A stretch of DNA of 64,000 bases from the NCBI GenBank assembly GCA_024291935.2, contig CM044322.1:21265405-21329404 (forward strand), read 5' to 3'. The DNA comes from Okapia johnstoni (lineage: Eukaryota; Chordata; Mammalia; Artiodactyla; Giraffidae). Below the pieces are notes generated by a model. The model was not told the origin of the DNA. It saw only the letters and a list, made by a program, of their open reading frames with translations, and did not search any database. Every line of letters starts with the position of its first letter. The stretch's first letter is position 1. The position numbers and the translations under genes were made by a program. Shown here one piece after another: positions 21,877 to 33,388 of the stretch.

Positions 21877-24190
21877 AAACCAATTATGTCAATAAAGACA
21901 AGAAATGAAACCAATAGATGAGGGTGGGGGGCCGGCAAGAGAGATTTATTTACATGAAAATATGAGAGGAGAAAAAACAAATATATTTAGCTACTTTGGA
22001 GGTTATTAAGAAAGGCTCTAATGATGTCTTTTGATAAAGAGTGGACCCAACGGCCTCTCGATACGTTTTTCAGAACACCACCATTAGATTACATTCATGC
22101 ATTTGAAGGTGTTCCCAGTAAAGAGCAGTCTGATTTCTTACTCTGGCATCTCAGATACAGAGGGTGACACCAAAGAGATTCCCCGCTGGAGAACATAGTA
22201 CTAGATTTCAGTGCTGAAGGATGGTGATGGAGTGATGATTTATGAGATGGGAAGAGACCAGCTGTGGAAAATGAACAGGTGTTTCTCCAAGGTTTTAAAA
22301 GCCAGTGTCAGAACTAGACCTGTTCATCAGAGCACTCCTCTCACTGCCTGCTCAGGAGGCAACTAACCTACCACGGTATACCCTCCGATTAGTGCATGTG
22401 TGTGCACACACATGCACTCTCACACAGCCCATGCCATCTTAATAAGGCCTCTTGGTTGTCTCAGGTGCGTGCTGTTCTGTCTATTTCTACAACTCCTTGC
22501 TGCTCCTCACCCTCCCAGGAGTGACTGCTTGGGGATTCTAAATCTGTACAAGAAACAAATGTCCCACACCAAAGCATCCGGTTTCCTTTTCAAGTCAAGG
22601 AGGACGGTGTTTGTCATGGTTGGTCTCAGCCCCTCTGTCTTTTTCAGAAATGTCCTTGACAGAAGGTAATTTTATTTAAGTCTGTCTGAATGATGCCATC
22701 CTAAACATTTCCCTAGAGACCACTCACAGGAAAATGACCACAGCCCAGCGTCCGGGAGGCTGCCTTTGCCTCTGGGTTCTAGGTGTTAGCAGAGACCGAC
22801 CTACGCAGATTATTCAAAAGGATCCAAAATCCATTCTCCCCTGCAGACCCCCTAAAACTGAGCAGAAACGTTCTCTCAGCTGTCTGACCATCAAAGAGCA
22901 AATGCGGAACCGTTGTAGGGCAGCGACTAGAATGCTGGGGGGTAGCTCTGATTCCCAGCCCAGGTCGTGGGCAGTGTTTGACCTTCTCTGACCTGCCCGA
23001 GGTCTCGTCAGGAGTGACTCAGATGGAGTCAGACAGCCCTGTGAGACACATGACATTTCCTGACTTTCTTTTGTCCATTTCTAGCTCATCATCTGGCTTT
23101 TACGTCCCCACCCCCATGCCTGTCTGTGTCAGTGATGCCCTATTCACCTTCCTCCAGCAACCCCCCCCACCCCCGCCCCAGACAAGATTTGCAGGCCAGC
23201 CTGCCACTGCTCTTTTATCTCTGGGCGCCCTCCTCCCCTTCCCTCCAGCCCTGGCTTCACTGTCTGTGCCCAGCTCCTGTCACTGCACGCCAGGCACAAA
23301 TGTGATTACCCTCCCATTAGCTCTCTTTATTCTCCTTTTTTCTGTGTGTGTGTGACTCCTTCTAATTACCCCTCACTCATCCCCTTCTTCCTAATGAGGG
23401 TTTCTAGTATTTTTATTTGGCCTTTTATTTCTCATTCTCCTTTTCTTTCCTCCCTCTGTTTTTTTTTTCCTTGCATCTCTTCCTTTTCCTCCAGGAGTCA
23501 GTAGAAATGTGACTGTCCTTTCTCCCACCCATTTCAACAGCAAACAGGTCATCTTAGCTCTTCGAATGAAACCTAATGTTCCTAGTTCCTTCTCTCACCA
23601 GTAGCTCTGATGTAGCCTGATTCGAGCTGAAATGTTGCCCCTTACAAGGAGAACTGACTCCTGCTGGTTAAGCAGGCAGGAACTGAATGGAAAGTGGATC
23701 TCCACCTACCAAGATGACCTCAGATGGGCTTAAGGGGATCAAGTAGTCCCCCCTGTTGGCTCAGGGAACCCTGCATCTCATTCTTAGGGATTTTCTCAAG
23801 TGGCAGCATGTTTGATTTGACCCATTTTCACGGCAAACGTGTGGTCAGTCAGCTGAGTACAGCCGTATGCTTTGTGTGTTGCAGGTAGACAGCTGTCAGA
23901 AAGAGCAGCTAATGACTGAAACCTCACCCCTGTGGGCCCAAGCAAAGCAAACCCTGAGAGGCCGGGAGGGATGGGGCGGGGCGGGGCGGGGAGGGGACAT
24001 CTGCCCTGATGCCCACCTTTTTCTAATTTGCACAAGGGCGCTTGAGGAGCTTGCACTCCCTTGGTGGTGATTGTCTTAGGTAATGCCCTTTGCTCCCCTC
24101 TTAGAGGCAACTTGAACCTTCTTAGTTACTCGGGATGATACAAGAGCAAAATATGCCCTAATAATTGACTCTCTGATGCCAGTTCATAGA
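21877..24190. other. Unique intronic stretch, partly C/G-rich
   Basis: No exon or named repeat seen. It includes a C-rich run at 23161-23179 and a G-tract cluster at 23964-23996 (see findings), plus pyrimidine-rich sequence at about 23330-23530. Confidence 0.5.
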
Positions 24191-24454
24191 GCAGATACTC
24201 AAGAATCGTCTGGGGAGCTTATTTAAAATACTGACTTTCGATTGCTGCCCCATGAGATTTTAGTTTCATGGGTCTGAGCAAGAGCCCAGACTCTGTACAT
24301 ATGAAAAGCTCCCCCATATGCTTCTGCAGTCCAGCTAGACTTTAGAGGCCTTCCTGAGCAAGGTGTGGAGTCTCCACATCCCCCCATGCCCCAGGAAGAC
24401 ATCCTCTTACCCGCACACCATCCCCCCTGATGAAAATAATGGGCTTGTAGACTA

Positions 24455-24560
24455 GTGGCTTAGTGCATCTGAAAGGAGTCTTGCATTTTACTGATTGGGA
24501 ACTAGAGGCCCAGAGAGTTGAAGAAACTTGTTCAACATAGCCAGTGGCCAAGCTTTATAG
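24455..24560 (+). repeat. MIR SINE 3' fragment
   Basis: TTTTACTGATTGGGAACTAG, AGGCCCAGAGAGTTGAAG and AACTTGTTCAACATAGCCAG are MIR-like in sense orientation. Confidence 0.6.
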
Positions 24561-26784
24561 TGACAGGTGGGTACTGGAGATAAATCAGTCGAGTAAATAC
24601 TGATTTCAAAGAGGTCTTGGTGTGACAAGCACGTGACATTCTGAAAGTCAGTCATCAGCTGTAGAAGAGAGGCGGGCATTCTGTGGTCCCCACCTGCTTC
24701 TCTACATCCTCCCCAGGGCACCAAGGGGGCTCAGCTTCATCCCACCCTCCCCCACGTGACAAGCATCTGCAGCCCCCCTACAGTACTGCCTACCCCCTGG
24801 AGGAGGGTGAAACCTCCACAGTGTTCTCTCTGACTAGTCCAGTCACAGAACCAAGAGACTTATTTTAAACAGCGCTGGAGGCGGGAACACTCATATTTCC
24901 TCCAACATGACCACCAGGGTGAAAAAAAAATCAACCTCAATTTACCCTCCCATCTGCTCAAGAATGGAAGATAAATTGTTTCAATTTTATAGAAATGAAT
25001 GTTTTATGTCTGGCCCAGGCTTTCCAGATAGTGTCCTGAATTTATATATTCTACTGAATGCATGGATGTTTTCTACTAGGAATGCTTCCCGGACCTCCGG
25101 CTTCTTTGGGTTTTGGTCTAAGAATACTGGGTTTGAGAGTGCTGTCATTTTCTTGGGCTTTGGAGATCTTGGCTATTTATCTTTTTTTTTCTTTAAAATA
25201 AATAGAAAAAAAATCCATCCGTTATCTCATGCTCAGAGAAAACCACTGTTAGCATTTTGGCATCTTTCTTCCCCATTTCTTTTTCTATGAATCGAAAGTT
25301 TTACTTCCCACTGCCATCCCCCCAGTTTTGAATGCATTTTGTTCACTTTCACTATTTGGTAATGAGCATGTGTTATTTTTGTAACCATAAAATTTGGGGA
25401 AAATTTAAGAAGGAAGCTTTAAAAGTGTCATTGGGGTACATTATTTTTCTCAAAATGTTTTCTCAGGGAAGTTATTCTTAATGTCTAACTGACAACCCTC
25501 AGTTTAAAACCTGGTTTTCGAGAAAGAAGAAAATGGCTTAGAATCTAGTGTTCAGGTCAGATTCCTCTAAAGTACACATCGCTCTAAGTTTGTGTATAAC
25601 AAAAGGCTGGATGAACATGAAGAAGTGACCCTCAAATTCAGCACAGTCTTTAATGCAGTACAACTTCAATGTCACTGGAGATTTTCAGCAAGCCCTCAGA
25701 TAATGCTGATTAATTGCTGCCATTTATTAAGTGTGTAATGCTGGGCTGTGTTTTTTTTTTTTTTTTAATATCATCACTAATCTTGATTAAAATCCTCCAA
25801 ACTGGTTAAGAGGTAAGCAGTTAGTAGTGTTTATTCCATTTACAACTTCTGTGAAAGCAATTTCAGTAAAAGTCATCTTAAGGTTTAGTCTTCCTAGATA
25901 AGTATTTTGAATTCTTGTTCAAACATTCACACTACAATTTTTTTCCTAAGTTTTAACTTTATATAATTTCAGAAATTGGAGAGCAAGCATTTTGTCACTG
26001 CACATCTTGGTTTTTACTTGATCTTTTTTGTTGTTCTTATAAAAGAAATGCATATAATTAGTGGAAAATCTAAAAAAAAATGAGAGAGAGGAAAAAAACC
26101 CCACAGAACAGTAAAAAGGAAGCAATCCAAGCCACCTGAAGTGGCATCTCCTAAAGGGAACACATTCTCAACTCTTTCGTTTGTTTAGCGATAATATTTT
26201 TTTTAACAAAAATCACATTATATTGTCATATCTCTTGCTTTGTCTTATATATTCACATATGCATATACACACACATATATATGTATATTTAATAAGAAAG
26301 GTACCTGTTTTTATGTGGGGCTCAGTAGTGTGGTGACCAGGGTCACAGTGGTGAACAGAATTACCTGATGCCAACATCTAAGCTCGTCTCACTAAATCAT
26401 GATACAGCTCAATGGTTGGGATAATCTTTTCCTTCCCTGGTATTCTCCTTCCCACCAAGTTTATTAACCTTTCCACACAGTTTTCCACACTGAAAGCATT
26501 ATTGTTAGCTTGAGGAGAGATAGCCTGGAAAGCAGGCTTTTCAGCCGAGGTTGGCTTTTGGATCTAAGATCTTTGGATGGAGCAGAGTCCCCAGATTTCT
26601 GTTGCTGAGGACTGTGAAAGGAGGCCATGAACAGCTGTTCAATGCCCTGATGCCACACTCACCCAATTAGCCCTGGAGGTGGAGGATTTCCATGTGGCTG
26701 CCCAGACCACAGTGCTTGGCATGGGCTTCTTCCGATTCTGATGTACAGCAGGGTCTCCCTTGCTCACAACCAAATGAGAAAGAT
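24561..26784. other. Unique, AT-rich intronic stretch
   Basis: Unique sequence with a T-run at about 25751-25767 and a short TA/CA-rich tract at about 26255-26292. No gene or named repeat recognised. Confidence 0.45.
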
Positions 26785-27060
26785 GGCTTTGTTTATGTAT
26801 TTATTATTTATTGACGTAGTGTTGATTTATATTAGTTTCAGGTGCACAACATAGTGGTTCAATATTTTTATAGATTACACTCCATTCAGAGTTATTGTAA
26901 AACATTGGCATGCATCCCTATTTGTATCGTAGTTTGTACCTCTTAATTCCCTGCTCTCATCTCACTCTTCCCCACTTTCCTCTCCCCACTGGTAACTACC
27001 AGTTCTCTGTATCCATGAGTCTGTCTCTGTCTTGTTGTATTGCTTCCATATGAGAAGGAT
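26785..27060. repeat. Old L1 3'-end-like fragment
   Basis: ATTTATATTAGTTTCAGGTG, CACAACATAGTGGTTCAATA and GTATCCATGAGTCTGTCTC resemble the 3' region of mammalian L1M/L1MA elements. Subfamily not assigned. Confidence 0.6.
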
Positions 27061-27150
27061 AACTTTAAATGGAGTGGATGCTCACCATGGTGGGATAGGA
27101 GGGTATTTCATACTGGGTGAAGCCTATCCGGAGGGAAATTAACATCAGTG

Positions 27151-27415
27151 CTAGACTTCCCTGGTGGTCCAGTGGGTAAGAATCCACCTGCCAGTGCAGG
27201 GGACACAGGCTCAATCCCTGTCCCGGAAGATCCCACATGCCATGGAGCAACTAAGCCCATGCACCACAACTACTGAGCCCGCGCTCTAGGATTGGTGCTC
27301 TGCAAAAAGGGAAGTCCAGGCACCATAACAAAGAGTAGCCCCTGCTCGCCACAACAAGAGAAAGCCTGTGTGCAGCGATGAAGACCCAGCAAAACCGAAA
27401 ATAAATAAATTTAAA
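27151..27415 (+). repeat. CHR-type SINE, long copy
   Basis: GACTTCCCTGGTGGTCCAGT, GGCTCAATCCCTGTCCCGG, CACCACAACTACTGAGCCC and CACAACAAGAGAAAGCCTGT, ending in AAAATAAATAAATTTAAAA. The full CHR tail is kept. Confidence 0.9.
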
Positions 27416-27539
27416 AGACAAAAATGGTCAATGCCAGTGAGCCTTAGTACTTTATATGCCTGATGTTATAGCATTTCCCACACTCTACCCTTCAGATGCA
27501 GTAGTAGTAATAGTCATGATACTAATACAGTAACAATAT

Positions 27540-27665
27540 CAGCTGACACTTATATAGTTCTTGGGATGCACCTACCAGCCTTATAAGCTCTTTTCATGTA
27601 CCAACAAATTTATTTCTCATTTCAACACTTTGAGTAGAAACTATTGTTGTCCTCCTTTTACTGGT
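27540..27665 (+). repeat. MIR SINE fragment
   Basis: GCTGACACTTATATAGTTC, TTATAAGCTCTTTTCATGTA and GAAACTATTGTTGTCC match MIR in sense orientation. Confidence 0.6.
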
Positions 27666-28477
27666 TAATCTGTTGAATATTGCAGCAATATTCAAAGTCT
27701 CATGGACAAGAAAAGAAAATCTCAGTCCCAAAGGAAAACTTTTTCTTGCCAAACTTCTCAAGGGCTACTGTTCTGAGAGTCTCAAAATGAAAGCAGGAGA
27801 GAAACTACCACTCAACCTTGAGGCTCTAGTGGCAGGGGATCCCCGTGAGTAGATGCCTTGATTAAAGCAATAACAAGGATGCAGTCTGTAGTTAAGCATC
27901 TCTTCCTGAATGATGTAGTGTCCCAGGGAAAGTGACAAGTCCCTAGAGGGACCCAGCTGGAGGCCTAAACTGGGGGCTCGTAACTGCTGGGGCCAGGCTC
28001 CTGTTACTGAGGAGCTCTGTGCTATGGCTCATGTAAAATTATCACTGTGGATTCAAGTCAAGATGGTCCATTATACCAGAGGTCATGGCATGCTCTTCAC
28101 CATGGACCCTCTGCAGCATTTCATTTGCCCGTTTACCGGCACAAATGTGGGAGACAAAAGCACCAAGGCAAGTCCTTACTATTGGCGAAGTTTCTAGTGC
28201 CTTTGCACAGTGTGTCAGGAGCGAGGTCCTTATGTTTGAAGGATGGGGCCATCCATTTTCTTCAGGCTACTTACTCGGGAAAGAACGTAGTCTGGGATAT
28301 GTTCAGAGCTTTTTCTTTCCAGATACAGCCTTAAATATTGTTAACCAGAGTTCGTTTAATAGCCTTGGTCAAACAGTCTCCTCGTGACCAGGAGCTATGG
28401 ACACCTCACCTCCAAGAGTAGTTACGTTCACCTGGTCATGTTTTTTTCTCTATAGGAGGCAGCAGAGCACAATGGGA

Positions 28478-28640
28478 AGAGCATGGAATTGGAGTCAGAC
28501 AGGCTTGAGATTCTACTACAAGCGCTTTATTTTTAGCTAGCTTCATAACTCTTTTGAGCCTCAATTTCCTTTTCGGTGAAAAGAATGTTGCACTCAATAA
28601 TGTTACATAAAGCATGTAAGCACTCAATAAGTGGTGGCGT
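28478..28640 (-). repeat. MIR SINE fragment, antisense
   Basis: ATTGGAGTCAGACAGGCTTG, GAGCCTCAATTTCC and AGCACTCAATAAGTG follow the reversed MIR order. Confidence 0.65.
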
Positions 28641-28759
28641 TAAGTATCCCACTGATGATGTTTTGCATTGGTCACTGCCTCATGTATGTTCTTTGAACTG
28701 CCTCCAAATGATGTGATCTTAACATCAATTTGGCAAGTGGGGTTGAGACTAATCCACCT

Positions 28760-28880
28760 CTAGAACGTAAATTCCATGAAGGTGTAAACACCGTCTCTTG
28801 TCTTCATCGCATTGTCAGACCCTAACACACTGCTTGGCACATAGATAATGCTCAATAAATATTTGTTAAATAAATAAAGA
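28760..28880 (+). repeat. L2 LINE 3'-end fragment
   Basis: TAAATTCCATGAAGGTG, CACTGCTTGGCACATAGATA and TGCTCAATAAATATTTGTTA are the familiar L2 3' end. Confidence 0.65.
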
Positions 28881-29409
28881 CATGTGTTCATCTTTGGGCA
28901 AGATGTACACAGACCTCTTTTCTGAACCTAAGTGGATCTTTAGATTCTCTCATGAGAGTGGTGACTCGCCTCCCTAATTTCAGGAAGTAGGAGTAAGAAT
29001 ATCAGCTGAATCACTCACAGATCTACACACTCAGAGCCGGGAGCCCACCTCAAGGCCATGTCATCTCACCTGCCACCTGAGATAGGAATCCCTCCTACAG
29101 CCTTTCTCACAGGTGGCCACCTGAATACTCTCAGTGACTGTGTTCTTGGAAAAGGCACCTCATTTCATTGTTGTAAGGCAGATTCCTAGACAGTTCTCCT
29201 TTAGGCTGAGCCAAAGTAGGTTTTCCTGTAACTTCCACCCATTTGGTCAGCCCTGTCCCTTGGAAACAATACATATTGATTTCCTTCTTCTATGCTCAGG
29301 ACTGCTAGCTTATATGGTGCCTTTGCGTGCATTAGAAAAATGTGCTTACCTGTTGCAGGGTGTAGGGTGGGTGCCTGTGAACAAATAGGACCACATGTTA
29401 CATGTTAGT

Positions 29410-29630
29410 GTTTCTTTTTTTTAATATTTATTTATTTGGTGGCGCTGGTTCTTAGTTTCAGCACACGGGACCTTCAGTCATCATTGTAGCATGTGGGATA
29501 TTTTAGTTGCGGTATACTGCATCTTTTGTTGTGGCATGTGGGATCTGGTTCCCTGGCCAGGGATCAAACCTGGGCCCCCTGCATCGGGAGCATGGAATCT
29601 TAGCCACTAGACCACCAGAGAAGTTCCTAA
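29410..29630 (-). repeat. CHR-type SINE, antisense
   Basis: TTTTTTTTAATATTTATTTA, then TGTGGCATGTGGGATCTGG, CAGGGATCAAACCTGGGCCC and the reversed head CACTAGACCACCAGAGAAG. Confidence 0.88.
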
Positions 29631-30754
29631 TGTTTTGAATAGTTGTGATAATCTCCCCCAAGCCTTCTCTTCTGAAAATACCTAATTCCTTCAGCTGTTC
29701 TTTAGATCGCAATTTTCCTGAATCCCTTAAAGACCCTACCAACTGCATTCTGAGTCTCCCTAGTTTTTCATGATGCCTTTCAGGATATGTTGCCCAGGAC
29801 TAATCAAACCACCCTATAGAAAGTATCATGTCTGTTTCTTTCCCTGCATTTTCTATTAATGAATTTCAAGCCAGGTTTGTGTTAGGCCCTTTAAGAGAAG
29901 AGCTGTGGTGTTAGCTTTTATTTAGCTTATGGTCAACTAAAGATCTTTTTCACAGGGACCGCTGTCAAAAAGGGAAAGTATATTTAAGACTGAAGTCAAT
30001 TTTCTTAACCTAAATTCAGGTCTTATATAAAACTCTATTAAATTTTTGCTTGTAGCTATTGAAATCCTTTGGATCTTGACTTTGTCATCCTATGTATTAG
30101 CTATCTCTGCTATTTCATGTTATGTATGAATTTAATTAACATACCTTCAGTGACTTTCTCCAGGTAATTGATGAAATTGTTAAAGAGAACACCACCAAGC
30201 CCTGCTCCCTTCAGAGACTTTCTTGCAGGTTGACCTTGACCCCCTTACTCAAAACTTGTAGGTTACATTTGTTCCATCACACAGAAATTCATCAGGTGTA
30301 TAATCATTCAAACTTCATATTTGCATCTAGTCCTTGTAAAAGATTTTGTCAAGTGTCTGTCTGAGAATGAGCACTCAATACATTTTCTAAGCCAGGAAAT
30401 GAGTGCCTTTCTGAAATCAGGGTATCTGACTTCTATGCTACCCTTTGAAATGCCAACCTGGAGGTGCCATCAGAAATGATCATGAGCCTAGCTTGGGATT
30501 CCCCCTTGTTCATGAATCCAGTCTAGCTCTTAGACATCTTGGCATTCTTGATTTTTTTATAATGATCTATCCTCTGTTTCTGAAGAGCCAAAAGGTCCTG
30601 AAAATTTCCCTGCACACTTTCCATGTGGCTCTTAGACATCTATTTCACCAGACCATGCGGTCTTATCTCATTCAGAATCTTGCCTCACAGGGAGTTCCAG
30701 TGATGTGACCCCTCAGTGGGTTCCTACCTGACTGAGTGAAGGCAAAGATCCTAT
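29631..30754. other. Unique intronic stretch
   Basis: No exon, RNA gene or named repeat recognised. Confidence 0.45.
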
Positions 30755-30955
30755 AAGAGCTAGTATTTACTGAGCATTTACACTGAACCTGACACATTTC
30801 TAAGAGCTTATAATAGATCTGAATCTTACCACAACTGTTTGAAGCTACCCCCTTTTTACAAATGGGGAGACTGAAGCAGAGAGAAGTTTACAAGCTTGCT
30901 CAAAGCTTAGACCATAGAGTGGCATAATTGGGATTCAAACCAAGGCAGTGTGTAT
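30755..30955 (+). repeat. MIR SINE
   Basis: GCTAGTATTTACTGAGCATT, ATGGGGAGACTGAAGCAGAG and TTGGGATTCAAACCAAGGC follow the MIR order from core to 3' end. Confidence 0.7.
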
Positions 30956-31424
30956 GGAGTCCATGCATGTAACTCTCAGGGTGCTGCCTGACATGGAAAG
31001 GATTTACTCTGAACAAGCAGGTATGTGGGCAGGGAATGCCCCCCTTCTCTTGCGTCTTGTCCCATCCTCTGAAGTATCATGAATCAGGAAGCTAAGCTGA
31101 CGGCAGGCACAATGATCAGGATCGCCCTCCACCTTGCGTTCTCAGTTCTCCACTTTTGGGGGATTGAGCTGATGTAGCCATCTTCTCTCCACTGTCAGCC
31201 ACTTCATGGGTTTCTCCCAGGTCCCAGAAGCACTTGCTCTTTGAAAGCCCACAGGGAGGTGGAGTTTAGCCCAAGGGAATGAGCTACTTTCCGTGTCAAT
31301 GAAGCACATGTAAAGAGATACTGAGGGTGTTCCACCTGAACAAGGGAGGGAGTCAGGGTGTCATGAGCTCCTTCCATAGGTCCAGCTCTCTTCCAGGTGT
31401 TTTATATCTATTACCTCCTTTAAA

Positions 31425-31640
31425 TAACAATAGGAAATATTTACTAAGGGCTCTCTCCATGAAGGCATCATCTGTAGGTGCTTTGTAAGTGTTCACAGCA
31501 TCCCTTCCTCACACTGTGCAGATGGGAAAGTCACGGCACAGAGGGATACGGTCACTTGCTCGGAGCACACAGTAGGAGTGGAGGATGAGAGATGACCCCA
31601 GCAGTCTGGCTTCGAGTCTAGGCACTTGGTGGGATGTATG
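31425..31640 (+). repeat. MIR SINE
   Basis: AAATATTTACTAAGGGCTC, GCAGATGGGAAAGTCACGG, TCACTTGCTCGGAGCACAC and GGCTTCGAGTCTAGGCAC match MIR in sense orientation. The element ends just before the hAT element. Confidence 0.65.
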
Positions 31641-31664
31641 TGGATGAGTTTGGCCACTACAGAG

Positions 31665-32016
31665 CAGGGGTCTCCAACCCCTGCGCCATGGACTGGAAGT
31701 GGTCTGTGGCCTGTTAGGAACCTGGCCGCACAGCAGGAGGTGAGCAGCAAGCAAGCAAGCGAAGCTTCATGTGTATTTACAGCTGCTCCTCATCACTCAC
31801 ATTACTGCCTGAGCCCCTCCTCCTGTCAGATTAGTGTGGGCATTAGATTCTCATACGAGTGTGAACCCTCCTGTGAACTGTGCATGCGGGGGATCTAGGT
31901 TGCATGCTGCTTATGAGAATGGTCCTGAAACCATCCCCTGCACCGCAACCCCCATCATTGGAAAAATTGTCTTCCATGAAACCAGTCCCTGGTACCCAAA
32001 CATCTGGGGACCCCTA
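31665..32016. mobile_element. Non-autonomous hAT-type DNA transposon with inverted ends
   Basis: The left end CAGGGGTCTCCAACCCC and the right end CTGGGGACCCCTA are imperfect inverted repeats. The body matches a common mammalian non-autonomous element (GTGGCCTGTTAGGAACCTGG, GCAGGAGGTGAGCAGCAAGC, AAATTGTCTTCCATGAAACC). The 8 bases on each side, CTACAGAG and CCATAGAG, agree at 6 of 8 positions, as expected for an old 8 bp hAT duplication. No transposase is encoded. I do not assign a family name. Confidence 0.8.
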
Positions 32017-32107
32017 CCATAGAGCCTCTCAGCCTTAGATCCCTCCCAGCTCTCAAGGCTCCAGCATTTGTTTCCAGCCAAGCTGAACTGCTTGCTCTTG
32101 ATCACAC

Positions 32108-32315
32108 TGAAAAGAAAATGAAGTCGCTTAGTCATGTCTGACTCTTTGCAGCCCCATGGACTCCCATCCTCCTTCCATGGGATTCTCCAGGCAAGAATAC
32201 TGGAGTGGGTTGCCATTTCCTTCTCCAGAGGATCTTCCCAACCCAGGGATTGAACCCGGGTCTCCAGCATTGTACACAGACGCTTTACCATCTGAGCTAC
32301 CAGGGAAGGGAGTAA
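32108..32315 (-). repeat. Bov-tA SINE, antisense
   Basis: GTCGCTTAGTCATGTCTGAC, GGCAAGAATACTGGAGTGGG, TTGAACCCGGGTCTCCAGC and ATCTGAGCTACCAGGGAAGG give a complete antisense copy. Confidence 0.9.
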
Positions 32316-32399
32316 ACCTCTTATGATCACAGTACCCTGTTACTTTGTCTTGTGCCTACTTTTGCTCAGGACATCTCTTCTCCTGCAGTTCTCTCCTCT

Positions 32400-32679
32400 A
32401 GTGCCCCTCTTTATTCCCATTCTCCTAGGTCCAGTCCAAACTCCTACTTCTTTGTAAAGCTTTCTCTGTTCTCTGGTTAAAAGTTAACCCTTCTTCCTTT
32501 GGACTGCCTCAGCCTTGTAACTTTCTCTTGTGGTCATTGCCACATTGGGCCTTGTTTATACACCTAGACTTGTCTTGACTCCTTGTAGACAGTAAGACTT
32601 TTAGTGCAAGGGATTAATTTTGAGTTTCATTCTCATGTACACAGTGTTTTGCATGTGGTAGGTGCTCAGTAAAAAATAA
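32400..32679 (+). repeat. L2 LINE 3'-end fragment
   Basis: CTCCTACTTCTTTGTAAAG, ACTCCTTGTAGACAGTAAG and GTAGGTGCTCAGTAAAAAAT follow the order of an L2 3' end. The tRNA-half insertion lies at its very end. Confidence 0.6.
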
Positions 32680-32742
32680 TTGTTGCTTGTGAGGCGAGCA
32701 TGATAACCACTACACTACGGAAACTGGCTTGTTGCTTGTGAG
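32680..32742. repeat. 14 bp target-site duplication around the tRNA-half insertion
   Basis: TTGTTGCTTGTGAG occurs at 32680-32693 and again, identically, at 32729-32742. The interval between them is 35 bp. Direct repeats of this length indicate target-primed reverse transcription by L1 machinery. Confidence 0.9.
32694..32728 (-). pseudogene. Tailless retropseudogene of tRNA-Val(CAC) 5' half
   Basis: On the minus strand 32724 to 32689 reads as the first 36 bases of tRNA-Val(CAC), from GTTTCCGTAGTGTAGTGG through the D-arm and anticodon stem to GCCTCAC, whose last three bases are the anticodon. I count two differences from the mammalian tRNA as I remember it. It stops at the anticodon loop. A perfect 14 bp direct repeat, TTGTTGCTTGTGAG, stands at 32680-32693 and 32729-32742, and its first copy overlaps the last five tRNA-like bases. 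There is no poly(A). Four extra bases (TGGC on the + strand) lie beyond the tRNA 5' end. It cannot make a functional tRNA. Confidence 0.85.
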
Positions 32743-32966
32743 ATTCCAAGCGTTAAGAGAAATGAACCAATAGATAAGATACGTATGTTGGAGGCAGGGT
32801 GGGGATCATCTTAAGAAGACTCACATCACTTCTCCTGAGGACTTCCTTTGTGCTGGACACCCTGTTCTACCTTCACAACAGTTCTGTAAGGCCCAACCCA
32901 TCAAGTGCTTAAATACATTAGGAGTTGAGCGCATAGAACATAACAGTCAAAACAATACAAGCAGGG

Positions 32967-33096
32967 GACTTCCATGGCAGTCCAGTGGTTAAGACTTTGT
33001 CCTTATAGTGCAGGGGGTGTGGGTTTGATCCTTGGTTGGAGAACTAAGATCCTACATGCTGCACAGTGCAGCCAAAAAGTTAAAAAAAAAAAAAAC
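32967..33096 (+). repeat. CHR-type SINE with poly(A)
   Basis: GGGACTTCCATGGCAGTCC, GTGGGTTTGATCCTTGGTTG and GCACAGTGCAGCCAAAAAGT followed by an A-run. Sense. Confidence 0.85.
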
Positions 33097-33129
33097 CAAA
33101 AACAAAAAAGCAACTATACAAACAGACCA

Positions 33130-33262
33130 CCCGAGTCTCACTCCAGCCTTACCACTTACTGGCTTTCCCCACTTTTCTTGGGTAAATGACTTAAGTTCTC
33201 TGTGCCGCAGCTTCCTCCCCTGTGAGCCAGATATGATAATATGCAGTATCTACCTCACAGGG
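33130..33262 (-). repeat. MIR SINE fragment, antisense
   Basis: TACCACTTACTGGCTTTCC, TCTGTGCCGCAGCTTCCTCC and ATCTACCTCACAGGGTCATT are reversed MIR. A BovB/Bov 3' fragment interrupts it at about 33265; GTCTAGCTCATGG on the far side may continue it. Confidence 0.6.
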
Positions 33263-33264
33263 TC

Positions 33265-33388
33265 ATTGTTGTTGTTGTTCAATTGCTAAGTTGTGACCGA
33301 CTCTTTGCGACCCCATGGGCTGCAGCATGCCAGGCTTCTGTGTCCTTCACTCGTCTCCTAGAGTTTGCTCAAACTCATATCCATTTGA
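33265..33388 (-). repeat. BovB 3'-end fragment, antisense
   Basis: GTTGTTGTTGTTCAATTGC, CGACTCTTTGCGACCCC, then GAGTTTGCTCAAACTCATAT. The last part is beyond the region shared with Bov-tA, so LINE-derived. Confidence 0.8.

Noticed and set aside
24190..24300. Possible MER5-like fragment (GCTTATTTAAAATACTGAC region).
   Set aside because: Only weak resemblance over a short distance, with no visible inverted ends.
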